64,000 nucleotides of DNA from Saposhnikovia divaricata (GCA_036435485.1 CM071598.1:179748148-179812147); one strand, 5' to 3'; positions 33,654 through 46,380 are shown, counted from the first letter of the stretch. Translations and numbers: made by a program. The notes: generated by a model from the letters alone, not told the origin.

Positions 33654-36600
33654 GTTTCCGGTGAAACCCTAACTAGAAATCTTCGAGATATTCCTCCGAA
33701 AGATCAACGAATTAAGCAATAACCGGACAAAAGAGCAAGCAGAAAGCCACGGTGCATGAACGTGCAAGAGGATAAGAGCAAGTAACCAAGCTAGTGACAA
33801 GGGAACTAGAACAATTAGCAAGCAAACCAAGTACTTAGCTTAAAAACCATAAGAATGCAACACTTGTCCTTTGCAATTGCATCACCCATGACCTAATCAC
33901 TTTAATAAAGTGGCTTTAGGCTAGATATTATCCATACAACACAATAATTAAAGAGATTAGATCAAGAAACAAGCCAAGCAACTCCATCACTCCATTTTCT
34001 TCAAACTGCCCAGCAGGAGCATCAAGGAAAGAAAACTTCATATCTCCACTTCTACCCATTCTAAAATCACCAAATTTTAACCATAGCTTCTCCACTCCAT
34101 AGGTAAGATTCGTTCAAAATTTAATGGCCAACAAAGGAGTGTAGCCTAGTCAAATACCTCCCCCAAGTTGAAGAAACCAAACTGCCCTGTCTTGACAGTT
34201 TCGGTCCAACGGAAAAAGGGGGCTCAAAACCCTAGCTAGGAAGATTCAAATTTGATTAACTAGGACTCAAATCAAAGCTTATGAAGAGACCAAGATGTGG
34301 TAAAAATTTGAGAGCCAAATTCTTATTTTTCGATTTTCTATGATTTTTACAAGTTTAGGGTGAATAGTAACTTTCAAGAAACTAACTTTGTTTTTCTTGA
34401 TTTCTTGGATGATCTAAGCTTGCTTAAGGTTGTACAAGGATTATTCAAAGCTTAGTAAGGTCTTACACACACCAAGGAAGGTATGGAACTCATGAAACCC
34501 ATAGCCTTACTTTGAGATTATGCATGTTCTTGATGGATTTTAACTTAGTTATGATTATGGTGATGTTATAAGCATGCTTAGTTAGTGGTTTAGTGATTTA
34601 AGTAAAATGATGCACATGATGGTGAAATGTAATATTCATGGACTTGTTGAGATGAATAGCATGTGTATAAGTTGTATGGATGCCGTGGCTTGGTTTGATT
34701 GTGGTAAATTTGGAAACGATCGATTTATAGCCGTCATAATGCCCGATTTTCGTTAGACCTTAAGAATCCGTTCATAACAGTTGGTATAATTTCATGACCT
34801 GGTTGATTATATGACATGTCCTTATAGTTCTCGAGCCATAGATCGTTTTGGCGTGAAAATAGAAACATTCTAATTTACGGTTTAGGAATTATGGTCAAAT
34901 TACTAAAAGTGGTTCGAAACCATAAAAGCAAGTTCGTAACGGAAAATGAACCTTCTTAAAATGAGTTATGCTGTGGCAAATCATGGTAATTAAATAATAG
35001 ATATCATAAGGAAGGTGTGGGAGAAAACCTCATGTCAAACGGATCGTTTTCCGATTTTATAAAAAAGTTTGAATCAAAGTTAAGCACGAACGAACCCTTA
35101 AAAGTACACTTGGTTATAACTTTGGAAATTCACTTAGAAAATGGGCGATAAAACTCGAGGTATAATCTTGGTTCGTAAACGACCAACCTTAGAACTTATA
35201 CGATTTAAGTATATACCAAGTCTAAGTTTGATGACATGTCTTAATAACGAACAAATGTCGGACCGTATCGGTGACAAAAAGAGTTACACAAAAGGGTGCA
35301 TAACGAGATAACTTGAAAACGTGTTTCGACTTAAGTGAAGTTTATACTTAGACTTTTAAAAGGTGTTAAGTGGTTAATCTCGAATGTTCTGATTGTTTAT
35401 AGTTCGTCGAGCAGACCCAGGACACGCTATCTCTACCCACACCCGAGTACCAGGCAAGTTTCGAATACCTTGGAACTGTTGTTGTGATAATATGTATATC
35501 TGTTGTTTCTGATACATATGCCATAGCATGCATGCCAATTATCAAATTATATTATGATACTTGTTCCCTGAATTGATATTGGCTTATAGACTAAATACGA
35601 ATTATCAGTTATAAGCCGGATTGTTTTGGTAAGAGCCTTAGCGAAGGGCATATGATATTCATTCTTAAATATAGACCGGGAGTCGGTATTTTGAGATATA
35701 TAAATAGTCGTGGAAACCCGGAGGAATTCCAACGGCAGATTATTATTTATCTTGAGGAATGTTATTATTAAACATTATTTATATTTCCATAAAGTATCAA
35801 TTACTTGGAAATCTTTCGAGGAATGTTATTTGCGTATTATCCCAGTCGAGAGGTATTAAAAGAATGTTAGTTTCGAATATTCATTTAGAGTTGATTATTT
35901 AATGAATATTATTTTGATATTCATTTGGAATTCTATTCATTAAATGAATATTACCATCGAATATTCGTTTAAGATTTTATTTACTCAATGAATATTACTT
36001 TAAAATATTCATTTGAAGTTCTATTTATTTAATGAATATTATTTTAAAATATTCATTTGAAGCTCTATTTTCTTAATGAATATTATTTCAAATATTCATT
36101 TAATGGTTGATTTATTTAGTGAATAATTATGCATATTTATTCGAGGATTATTGACGAGTAATATTTTATATTAAAAATATTCTTTAAATACTTATGATTT
36201 AATAAGTATTATTTGAATATTTATTTAATTCTTTTAAACTAGTTTTAAAATGATTATATTATTCAAAGATTATCTTCCACCTTCAGATATTATGTAAAAT
36301 ATTTCGGAGTCTTTTTATGACTATTTTATCAAGGAAAGGTTCCCAACTCTTTATTTTCCATTTAAATCTATCTTAAAAGGATTTAAATGCTCGCTCAAAC
36401 TTCCATATTATAGGGGAACCTTACTTGAGAAATGTTATTTATCTTGTTGACTTCCTGGTCATAAATCTTTTGAAACTATTCTTTTCATTCGCAACTTGGT
36501 TGCTACTCATCTATTGAATCTTTATGTACCTTCTCATCATTCGAGAGGTAAGAGTGTTGGAACAAGTTGGTATCCATTAACAAGCAGCAGCTTGGGAAAT

Positions 36601-37555
36601 ATTGGTGAATTTTCCTTTCCAACTAGATACGACTACTTTGTGGAGTCTTATCAACAAGTATTATACTTGGGGAAAGGGGGACGAACTTTACGTTCAAAGT
36701 TAATGATTCTATTCGAACTAGGAGTTGTGTAAGAGGCCGAGTAGCGCCGGTCCATCCCATTTGGCCCAATCGTTGGCCGGGGAGATCTAACAGGGCGGTA
36801 GACAAGTAAATCCGTCAGCTCTTCGTTCTACCGGTAGTAAAACTAATTTGAGCTGTACAATCTACGACTGATCATCGTAAGGATTGGAACCGTGGGCGCG
36901 GTGAATACTCCAGCATTAGTTCATCATCCAAATTTATTTATTGTCTGCAACATGAAGTATCACTCTTGTTGACAGGGTTGAGAATTGTTCAAAATTGAAA
37001 GTACTTTTGCTTACCTTGTAACTTCATCGTTTATGTTATACTGGCATCATTTCCGTAAATGCATGGCATATGGTTTGAAAGATAATTTTGAACTGTTATA
37101 TATTATTGTTCAGTTATACATTGTTGTTGGTGGGTTATTGCTCACCCTTGCTTTATTATTATATCACAACAACAGCTAGACCAGATGACTCGTACAAGGC
37201 GCACTCGACGCTGACGAGGACGATGAGACTACCAGAGCTGAAGAGGAAGCTATTGGTAGGATAGATTCATTCTTTCAGTACCAAGTATATGGGCTTGTAT
37301 GACTTATGTAAATGGATGGCAAAGAGTATGTATTTATATTGTAATTCTTTTAGGTTGTAAGAACTCAAAATGTGATTAATAAAATTTGACTGTTACTCTG
37401 ATTTCATCTCTGAGACTATAACGGATGTGTTTTATATTGTTGTGTTGGGTCATAAAGATGTAATTTATTTTATATTGAAGTAAGTTCAAGTATTGTGGAC
37501 AGAAATAGAGACCGTAACGACCGGATCCCGGACCCCAGATTTGGGGGTGTTACGA
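33188..37555 (+). mobile_element. Long LTR of a Gypsy-type (Tekay-like) element
   Basis: The segment ends CCCCAGATTTGGGGGTGTTACG, resembling the end of the solo LTR at 8,411. It has a TATA box (TATAAAT at 33,638), a leader with AAACCCTAGC near 34,230, and an AGGCAAGT donor-like site at about 35,452 with a CAACAG acceptor-like site at 37,175. An AT-rich tandem repeat lies at 35,874-36,128 and a GC-richer block at about 36,730-36,900. No gag or pol is present. The true 5' end is obscured by the inverted repeat, whose right arm occupies the U3. No target duplication is recognisable. Confidence 0.6.
35874..36128. repeat. AT-rich tandem repeat, about 44 bp x 6
   Basis: Units follow the pattern GAATATTCATTT, a variable middle, then TTAATGAATATTATTT. 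Each unit junction forms a small palindrome around AATATT. The copies are diverged. Confidence 0.7.
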
Positions 37556-38404
37556 ATGAGCTATTTCTTAGGTCTGCAAGTTAAACAGACTGATGATGGG
37601 ATTTTTATCAATCAATCAAAATACACAAAGAATTTATTGAAAAAGTTTAACATGCAAGACAGTGCTACTGCTTCCAATCCCATAGCTACAGCTACTAAGC
37701 TTGATCCTGATCAAGGTATTGAGGTAGATGTAACTAACTACAGAGGTATGATTGGCTCACTTTTGTATCTAACTGCTAGTAGACCAGATATCATGTATGC
37801 AACCTGTCTATGTGCAAGATTTCAGGCAAATCCTAGAGAACCACATCTCATTGCAGTCAAAAGGATTTTCAGATACTTGAAAGGCACTCCATCTCTTGGC
37901 CTTTGGTATGCTAGAGAATCTGATTTTAGTTTATGTGGATACTCAGATGCTGATTTTGCAGGCTGCAAAATAGACATGAAGAGTACTTCAGACAGTTGTC
38001 AGTTTCTTGGAGGAAGACTTGTTTCTTGGTTTAGTAAAAAGTAAAAGTCTATCTCTACATCAACTGCAGAAGCTGAGTACATTGCTGCTGGAAGCTGTTG
38101 TGCTCAGATTATGTGGATGAGAAATCAGCTAATGGACTATGGTTTGTCATATTCAAAAATACCTATCTATTGTGATAACCAAAGTGCTATTGCTATGACA
38201 GGAAATCCAGTACAACATTCTCTTACTAAGCATATCAGTATCAGGTATCATTTTATAAGAGAGCAAGTAATGGAAGGGACAATTGAGCTACACTTTGTTC
38301 CTACTGATCAACAGCTAGCTGATATATTCACCAAGCCACTTCCTGAAGCTACATTTACAAAGTTGGTAAATGAATTGGGAATGGTAAACTATGGAAGTTA
38401 CTGA
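37556..38404 (+). pseudogene. Copia RT C-terminus and RNase H remnant
   Basis: The translation begins MSYFLGLQVKQTDDG, which in Copia RT lies downstream of the YVDD site, and runs through RGMIGSLLYLTASRPDI and FRYLKGTPSLGL. It then enters RNase H (CGYSDADFAGC, STAEAEYIAAGSCCAQ, YCDNQSAIAM) and ends QQLADIFTKPLPEATF. A single in-frame TAA at 38,042-38,044 breaks it. Upstream RT, integrase and gag are missing because the Gypsy LTR junction abuts it. It belongs to a Copia family different from the element at 15-32 kb. Confidence 0.9.
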
Positions 38405-38908
38405 GAACATAGGGAGATCAAATACTGATAATCTTCAGATCCTAATGCATATCGAATCCTGATGAAAAGTCAATCCTGACTCTAGTCAAACATCGAATAC
38501 TGATGCGACGGTTCATTTATCAGTACTGTTTTTTTTTTAATCTAAATACTCCTTTTCTGTTTCGTCTTCCTGATTTACTTATGGCTATTGTTAATGAACT
38601 TGTTAATAATATGATTACTTTAATTAGTTTTCATGATTATTTATCTGATCCAAATCTATGAAGAACAGTTCAACAACATAAAAAGCAAAGAAACATTGAA
38701 TAAGATTAGAAACAGGGTTTTTCATTGATAATAAGAAAGATATTACATGTATACATCGAATATTCTTGTTTTCTCTATCTACTAATCTATTCAACAGGAA
38801 AATAAAGTCCAAATCACTCCATTGTTAACAGCCATACCAGATCCCATCTTTGCCACTTTGTTTGGGTGGAAGTCGAAAGGGATAAGGTTATTTTTGCTGA
38901 CATATTCG
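38405..38908. other. Non-coding downstream region of the Copia remnant
   Basis: Several AATACTGAT or ATCCTGA words recur between 38,420 and 38,530, and a T-run lies at 38,530. Otherwise no feature is seen. Confidence 0.35.
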
Positions 38909-39166
38909 TTAACAATGGTTGATGGAGTTGGATGAGGATGCCTTAGAGGAAAGCCATGCGAATGTTTCTTGGAGGGCAGCATCGATGTCAATCACTTTTG
39001 CAGGTCTTTCTCTCTCGATCTCTTCAAGACCGGCATCCATCTGCAACCACAAAGTTTCAAGTTGCCTTTCCCAGTCGAAGGCATCAAACTCTTCACGAGT
39101 ATAGCTGAAGATATCTCTCTTCTCTACGAGATGGAGATTCTTTTCTTTGATGGTAAGGTTAGACAT
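38909..39166 (-). CDS. Small acidic ORF of unknown function, antisense to the Copia remnant
   Basis: This 85-residue ORF starts MSNLTIKEKNLHLVEKRD and contains FDAFDWERQLETLWLQMD then EEIERERPAKVIDIDAALQE, giving a strongly helical, acidic protein with a Ser-rich end (LSSKASSSNSINHC). An ATG at 39,166 is preferred over the longer upstream extension because a TATA-like TATTTAAC lies about 90 bases upstream at about 39,257. I do not recognise the family. It may be an accessory ORF of the Copia element at 37.6 kb or a captured gene fragment. There are no obvious disabling mutations. Confidence 0.4.
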   Translation of the reverse strand: MSNLTIKEKNLHLVEKRDIFSYTREEFDAFDWERQLETLWLQMDAGLEEIERERPAKVIDIDAALQETFAWLSSKASSSNSINHC

Positions 39167-39321
39167 CTTTTTGTTAAAGTGTTTTCTATGAAGGGTTTTT
39201 GAGTTATAGGAGAGAAGAAGGGTTAAAGTAACAATGGACAAGGTCTCAATGTGTTAAATAGAGATGGGAGTGGAACGAGAACATGAAACGATTCATATTC
39301 TGGTTTTTGGTACCAGGTATT

Positions 39322-39852
39322 TGTTAGGCCGAGTACACAATTATAATCAAATAAGTATGAGAGAATAACAATAAGTTCTTAAAAGATTTTAAAAACTGTT
39401 TGGAATTAACTCCTCTCTCAGTGATGTAAAATATCACAGAGAGCTTCTTAGGTTACAATGAAAAGGTATTGTGTTACACGATCGATACCCTTCTAGGGTT
39501 AACCTAACTGTATTTATAAAATATACAGCTACGTACAATCGATAATTGATTCTCTTATAAATCAGCTATACAAATATTATCAATTATGATTGCTACACGA
39601 CTTCCTTTGACAGCTATCCAATCTTCAAAGATATTGCTTCCATAATTATCTACAATAATTCTGTTACTGACCAGCAAACGCTTCTGTTCAACAGAGGTTA
39701 GCTGCTTCCTCTTGTCAGCGTATAGCAAACTCTGTTGAGCTTCCAATTGTCAGAGTTTAACTAAACTCTGACTACTTCCAATTTCAAATTAAACTCTGTT
39801 TTTCCCTGTAAAACTTAAACACTTATATTAACCATATCAATTATATTTAACA
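39322..39852 (-). repeat. 3' LTR of a minus-strand Copia element
   Basis: Read on the minus strand it starts TGTTAAATATAATTG and ends CTCGGCCTAACA, 531 bp. A TATA box (TATAAATA, minus) lies at about 39,511-39,518. A polypurine tract precedes it at 39,853. The interior is rich in CAGAGTTT/AAACTCTG words. Its 5' LTR is not in the window. Confidence 0.85.
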
Positions 39853-39866
39853 ATCTCCCCCAACTT
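39853..39866 (-). other. Polypurine tract
   Basis: On the minus strand AAGTTGGGGGAGAT directly precedes the LTR start TGTTAAAT, the usual arrangement at the 3' end of plant Copia elements. Confidence 0.85.
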
Positions 39867-40005
39867 GTTCATTAGTAAAAATGCACAAGTTAACAGTAAT
39901 TGATGATGTCAAAAAAAATAAACAAACACAGTGTTAAATATACAAACAGAGTTTAAGCTTCTACTTAACAAAAATCTACAGAAAACAAGAAAATTCTTAC
40001 AGACT

Positions 40006-43000
40006 TCAATCTCTAATCTCCTCAAGATCTGGTGTTGCTCTGAGATAGTCTATAAGCAATCTTCTCTCTGCATTTTCAAGTTCAATCTTCATAGCTTCCT
40101 TGATCTCTCTCAACTGAGGATCACTCTCATCAGTCTGATAAATAGCAGATCTTAGATCGTAGATTTTGTTCCTCCTCATATCATTTCCCAGTCTGATATA
40201 TTTTACTTCCTCTGACTGTGAGTTGAAGAACTGTGATTCCCAGATCAGTCTTCAGCTTTGCAGTACCCTTCTTCATTTCAATGATATTTCCATTCCAGTC
40301 TCTGTACTTAGGAACATATCTGCTGTTATACTTCATTCCTCTAATTGCCAAATTTTGAAGCATTTTCTGTCTGAACACATTTGCAACTGATTGAGTCCTT
40401 CGATTATTCACCTTGAAAAGATACAGAACATATTCTAATTCTTCCCAATATTTCAAACCAGTATCATTCTCACCAATTTTAAATACTGTCCCATCAGCCA
40501 TAAAGTATAAGAGAAAATCTTTCTTTAAACTCTTCTGATAAACTAACTGTACTGATTCCAGTCTCTCTAAACTCTCTTGAGTGACACCACGACCTGGAAC
40601 AGCCAGTGAAGAAGGATCTCTAAGACCAGTATGTTGGCTTTTATCTCTGTGTGATCCTAGACCAGCTTTATTGTTTCCAATCTTACCAGATAACGCTCTT
40701 CCATCAGTAAAATCCATAGGAGCTCCAGGTACTAGATTTGGATCATGAAGTGTTCCTTTGCCAAAGACTGACTTCAACTGAGAAGATAGAGGTTTAGACA
40801 CAACTTGTGTAGCAACAGAGGTTGTGTTTTCTTTTTTCTGTACAACTTTTGTAAAAATAGAGGTTGTACTTGCCTTCTTCGAAATTCTTTCTTCTTCAGC
40901 AATGCCTTTCAGCTTTTTCTTAGAATCTGCATCTGTTGGTTTTCTGGATACCTGAATCCTTTGATCAGCACCAACTTGTTCTTTGATTTCAATGCCTTTA
41001 AGAACAAGCTTAGCAGCTTTCTCATTTTTCTTAGACTTCCCAGATTTCAAAGCTTTCTGATGTTCTGCTAGAAACATTTTCTCTTGAGCTTGAACATCTG
41101 CAAGTGTAACTCCCTTTTCATTCTCTTCAAAAAACATCTTAGCAGCCACTCCTCATCAGTCTGTGGATTAGAAGTTAATACCAAACTCTTGGTCTTTGAA
41201 TTACCTTGAGTATCAGTGTTTATTCTAGCAAACTGTGATTTAGAAGACTTGCTACATTTAAGAGTTTGACTTTCTTCAGCTTTACCCTTGCCTTTATTAC
41301 TTGCTCCTCCATTTCCAGCATCATCCTTTCTGATCAGAGTTTGAGCAGACTTGCATTTTGACTTAGCAACTCTCTCCCCCTTTTTGACATCATCAGGAAT
41401 AAGTATAAATGTAATCAGTTCCAAGGAGGTAGCAATGGAATCAATTTTAGCAGACATGACAGACTGATTTGCTTCAACTTCACCCAATCTCTGAAGTACA
41501 GTCTCTTGAGCTTTTGAGAAATTTTGAAACATTTTGTTGTTGTCTCTCTGTAGAGTCATCTCTCTACTTACAACTTCATTTCTCAGATCTATAATGGACT
41601 TCTGATTTTCATTAAATCTATGATTCAAGGCCTTAACCTGAATCACTGTGCCTTGTAAGCATGTCAGAATGTCTGGATTCGAAATCTTCTTAGAATTATC
41701 CCTGAGAAAAGTAGCTGCTCTTCAAATAGGAAATATGCAATCTTCCTTGTACCAGTCTGCAATTTGTTTTACTATGTAATCATCTTCAATTTCTCTTGCA
41801 GAAGGTCCAACAAAGTCTGACTTCTCCCCTGTTTTCAGTCCATCAGCCTGAACCTCAACATTTGGAGCAGATCCAGCTTCTGCACTCACTTCCTTAGAAG
41901 AATCATTTTCAGAATCATCAGCATCTGCAACTGAGGCAGTTTCTTCATTAAATGCAGGAATAGGTTCTTCTTGAGCAACCTGTTTTTCTGGATTGGCAAA
42001 GTTTGTCTTGACAATATCAGATGAAACAGATTTAGCAGACTGATCAATTTCCTCACCATGGTCTGAGATTTGATGTGTATCAGAGAATAACTCTGTGTGA
42101 GATGCAACCTTTGTTTCTTCTAGCACCACAGTAGGTTGATCTGCAACACCAGTTTCAGCAGAGTTTGCAGCCATGGGTGGTGGAATAGGATCTTCAACTT
42201 CAACAGAGAATGACATGAAGTTTTCATCAAAGTCTTCCATTTCAGGTAACTCAGTTCTATCATCATTTTCAACTAGAACCTCAGCAAGTACTGGTTCATC
42301 AACTCTGAGTTCAGGTTCTGCTATAGTAGGTTCTGAGTTAATAGTTGTCTCAACAGCAGGAGTCTCCTTAGAGATATCCTCTGGAGCTTCAAGATTCACT
42401 TCTTCATCAGACTCATCAATAATCAGTCTCCTCCTTTTAACTTGAAACCCTTCTGTTCTTTCTTCTTCTAAGATAGAATCATCTAGAGTAGATGGAGATG
42501 GAGGTCTGTTTGCTCTTTCCTTTCTAGCTCTCTTTGGCCTAGGAGCTTCAGCACTCCTGTGCTTTCGTGGTGGTCTTATAGCCTTGTGTTTCCTTGGCTT
42601 TCTTGGTTTGGATTGTGGTTGAGGTTGAGGTTGTGGTTGAGATGGAGATTGAGGTTGTGGAGTAGTAGCAATAGTGGATGGAGTGGATGTAGATGTGGGT
42701 TTAGAGGTTGGTTCAGTGTTTAGGGTTATGTGAGGTTTAGTGTTTGTGGGTTGAGGATTTGGCTGTAGAGGTTCAAGTACAGGTTCAGGTGCTGGTGCTT
42801 GTGGTTCCTGTGGTTGATTGAGAAAGTTTCTGAGGGCAAGAGGAAAAATAAACTCTGGAACTTGATCCTTGTTGGCATCTTTGTTTATCAAGTCAGAGAA
42901 CATTCTATTATGGACTTGAAAGGGTTGAATGACATCCTCATCAGAGATTTCCACATTAGGCAAACAAGCAGAGAAAAAACTTTGACAAAACTTGAGAAAT

Positions 43001-43604
43001 AGACAGTTATATTAGACTCTACTAGTTTTTCACCTAGATTCATAAGAACTAGTCTACCAAAATCAAAGTTACTCCCATTGAGAAGAGAATACCCGATTTG
43101 AAGACTATCAGTGGGAATTGCATCCTAGTTGGTGACTTTCTTCCCGAATGCTTTAGTGATGCAGTCAAAGAAAAAGCTCCACTCTTTCCTGAGCCCTGGC
43201 CTTTTAACATTACCGAGCTTATCCAAAGGGGCAGAAAACCGCAGTTGCTATAACATTTCCTTCAGTTCATTCTCACCAGCCACAGCGTATGAGGTGTGAG
43301 TGTCAAAATCCATAACATCTCGAACAGTTGCAGGAGTGATTACAAACTCTTGGTCTTCATGAGTAAACACAATGGATGGAGTCCCATTCTCTCCACCATC
43401 ATCATAAACAGAGTTTCGCCAGAAAGTAGAGATCTATGTGGCAGAGAGTTTTGTTGGTTGAACAAGAGCTTGACCTATTTCAGAATCCCTTAGGAAGTTC
43501 TGAATCAAATGAAACAATTCTGGAGCTTTATCATTGTTTAGTGGTGCTGCATAGTTGTTAGGAACAAAAGATAATCCCTGAGCAACAAAAGTCTTAGATG
43601 CCAT
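40006..43604 (-). pseudogene. Long 3' ORF of the minus-strand Copia element (degenerate)
   Basis: The start MASKTFVAQGLSFVPNN at 43,604 opens a protein of roughly 1,200 residues upstream of the 3' LTR. The N-terminal part (to about 42,970) includes FVITPATVRDVMDFD and is cut by stops near 43,437, 43,252 and 43,125 and by a frame change near 42,960. Next is a Pro/Gln-rich stretch (PSQPQPQPQPQSKPRKPRKH), then a long acidic region, then a helical segment (about 41,070-41,646, QVKALNHRFNENQKS). The C-terminal domain at 40,181-41,149 has LFKVNNRRTQSVANVFRQKM and YVPKYRDWNGNIIEMKKG. The tail ends LRATPDLEEIRD at 40,006 after another frame change. The position matches the extra ORF of SIRE-like elements, but the sequence differs clearly from the 28,470 ORF. 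Its function is unknown. Confidence 0.65.
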
Positions 43605-43668
43605 TAGAACAGTTTAGAAATTGTGAGAGAAGAGAATGTGTAGAAGATTGTTTGTGAAAATGCTTAAG

Positions 43669-44260
43669 TGAAAATTGTAACCCTTATGTTTTGATGATTA
43701 TATTTAGCAAGCTGTATTACTTGTTAATTATCAATTCAGCAAGCTAAGTTAAGATGTACAGGATTATTTCAGTCAGTCTAACAGATGTATTTCAGCAAGC
43801 TGTTTTGGAGCATTGTACATATTTCAGTAAGCTGAATTCACATTCAGTACAATTTCAGCAAGCTGTTTCTGGGCAACAGAAAGTACAGAATTCAAGAGGT
43901 CATTCGATTTTCAAGGAGCAATCTGCTATGTATGATTAGGAATATTGTTAGGGATCCTCTGAATTATACAAACTCATAAAACACAGATATATTCACCTAA
44001 AGACAAGTGGGAGACAAAATATTCTTTACCTTTAAATAAGGATACACTTTTCCTTATTTAATCAACTATACCAAACACACTCACATTTCTTTTCCTTTCA
44101 TCATTGCTATCACATACGCTCCACACAACTGAGAAAACAACAGCTCCTCCTTGGCTCCTCCATTTTCTCCTTTCATAATGCTCTTGAATTATGATCCAAT
44201 TAATTAAAATCCAAGGAGCCTCAAGAAGACTATATCCCAAATCAAATCTTGTTTACCTAT
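43669..44260 (+). repeat. 5' LTR (left half) of a Copia element, split by the Tat element
   Basis: It starts TGAAAATTGTAACCC, matching the other end GTGTTTTCA at 58,558 as a terminal inverted repeat. It contains several AGCAAGCTG words. It ends in CCTAT, the target duplication of the Tat element, and continues at 57,908. It sits 64 bases upstream of the start codon of the minus-strand 3' ORF, into whose leader the element seems to have inserted. Confidence 0.82.
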
Positions 44261-45213
44261 TGTTGTGGGAGGATTTTAGCACAACAAATTATGAGGCCTC
44301 GTGCTGGAATAGCGCCAATAATCAAGGAATCGTCCAACCACCCGGAAAGGCTCGTGGTTGAAGATTAATGGCTAGCCGCCCGGGAAGGCACACGACTAGG
44401 GTTACCGAAGAACACGGGATGTGGTTCCTCGGAAGGATCGGGCTGAATCTACGGGATAAGAGCTCAAGGACCAAATGTTGGCCAGCCAAGAACCCTAATT
44501 TGACTGTGTCACACAAGAGTGCACGTGCTCTAGCTACTCAAGGAGTGTAAAGTGTCGAAGAAGATCCCGTAAACTGCCTACATACCACTATTTATAGTGG
44601 ATCAAGCCCGAATGTAGTTCTTGAATGATATGATTGTTTGTTCATGATGAGTTATCCTCTCTCCAGTGGGATAATGACTGTTATTTCTGATAATAATCGA
44701 GTGTGATGTATAAAGTCAGGTTACCAAGCAGTTTAGGTAACATAGAATGATTATCTCTTGTATTTATCTTGATTTTTGTATCATTTATCAAGTATATATG
44801 ACATATATCCTCAAATAACTGAATGTTTATCTGTTTGAGAGTGTTTTTAGATGATATAGACGTATTCCTAAAAAATAGGAGGCGTGCCTTATCTGTATTG
44901 GCAGCCTAATCAGGCTTCCGGCGGAAGCTAGGGGTACCGCCCGGTAGCCTGGCTCCGGTACCCCCTCCGGTAACCCCTATCACGGGAGCTACTCTGGAAG
45001 CTCTACTGGATGACTGGTAATAGCTATAGGTTATCCTCAAGGGGATGCCTTGAGACCCTTAGTCATGTGTCCCCGTGCTACAGTGTACATGGTAACCCCT
45101 AGGGCTACCGTAGGCCTCCGGAAACCTGACAGATTACTCATCCTCTTCATGGATCTGGACCCTAATCCTCTAGTGGGCCTAAATTTAACCCACGCCAGAT
45201 TTTGGTCACAACA
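44261..45213 (-). repeat. 3' LTR of the Tat element
   Basis: The 953-bp LTR reads TGTTGTGACC...TCCCACAACA on the minus strand. It differs from the other LTR at only three places that I found, near 44,343, 44,919 and 45,129. Confidence 0.95.
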
Positions 45214-45227
45214 ACTACCCCCCGGTT
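45214..45227 (-). other. Polypurine tract of the Tat element
   Basis: On the minus strand AACCGGGGGGTAGT lies directly before the 3' LTR. Confidence 0.75.
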
Positions 45228-46380
45228 CCCTGAAGTACTGTGTGCAAGGGGAACCTAATATTCACAGGGTGCCGTTTTCTTGTATCCTCTGCAAAAATCT
45301 ATATCTTTACACTCTCGTTAGCTCAATATGACAGGGTGTGTAGACATTAAGAATTCAGGATTTTAGGCGCTAGGAATAATGTGAGTATTTATCTGGAAAT
45401 CTCTTGTATCTGGGCTACGGAAGCCTGAATTATGAATCCATAAAAATAAAAGGTTCCTAGCTAATTCGTTTAAATTTCAAATAAGCTCGTTTATCCTTAG
45501 TAAGTAAAGAGATAATTATCAAGAGAGGGTAATTTAAATTGGAACTCCACTTTTCTTTCTTGATAAGATAAAAGCGGTTCATTTCCCGTGTCAACACGCT
45601 TCCCCCCCCAGGCCTCATTTCCTGTGCCACATTCACTCAGCAGCGGTTGTGCCTATTTTCTCTTTGTTTTAATATATTAACACTCTTAGGCTTTTTATTT
45701 TTCTTTTCATCTTCACAAGACGTTTTCTCAAGTGTGCAAAGGTTGGTCAAAAGGTTCCGACGAGATCTCTCCGGCGAAGGCTTAATCATCTACACTTCCG
45801 TCGATTCGACTCTCCCGGATACTCAAGTAAGTGTCCAATGACCACAATTTACCTTCTTTATTTGATAAAAATCTCAAGTAAGCCTCTGATTGTATCTTTC
45901 ATATGTTTGCTTTTGTATCTCTTCAATCTTAGCCATGCTAGATCTGTGCATTTACATCTCAACTGATAGATGCATGTTTAAGTTTTTATCTTGCGATGTG
46001 GGTCGGAGTGGTCGGTACTCCGGCTATCCCCTTTACTATCTCTAGGCATGTACCTCGCCTGTTCGATGCTTGTTTTCAATGAATATCGTTGTTTTAAATA
46101 TGCTTGGTCGTGTAACTCATTTGTTTGGGCATGTCTGTAATGCCTTTTTTCTCCGTATTCCTCTTCTTGTTCCGTTTAGTAATTACCGGAGTCACTAGGT
46201 TAGGATGCCACACTAATAGCCACCCCCCGAGTCCTAATTTTTCGTCTTTGGACTGGTAACCCTATTATACCCTGGGTTTCTCTAGGTCAGCCATCAAGAA
46301 CCGTTATCTTCTTCGGTCCACAATTTTTGTTTAGACTTCAATCGTCTTCACTAATCTGCTCCCTCCTTTTGTGGTTGCAG

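Noticed and set aside
44261..45213. 60-64 codon frames on both strands in the Tat LTRs
   Set aside because: They are present identically in both LTRs and overlap promoter sequence; they are composition artefacts.
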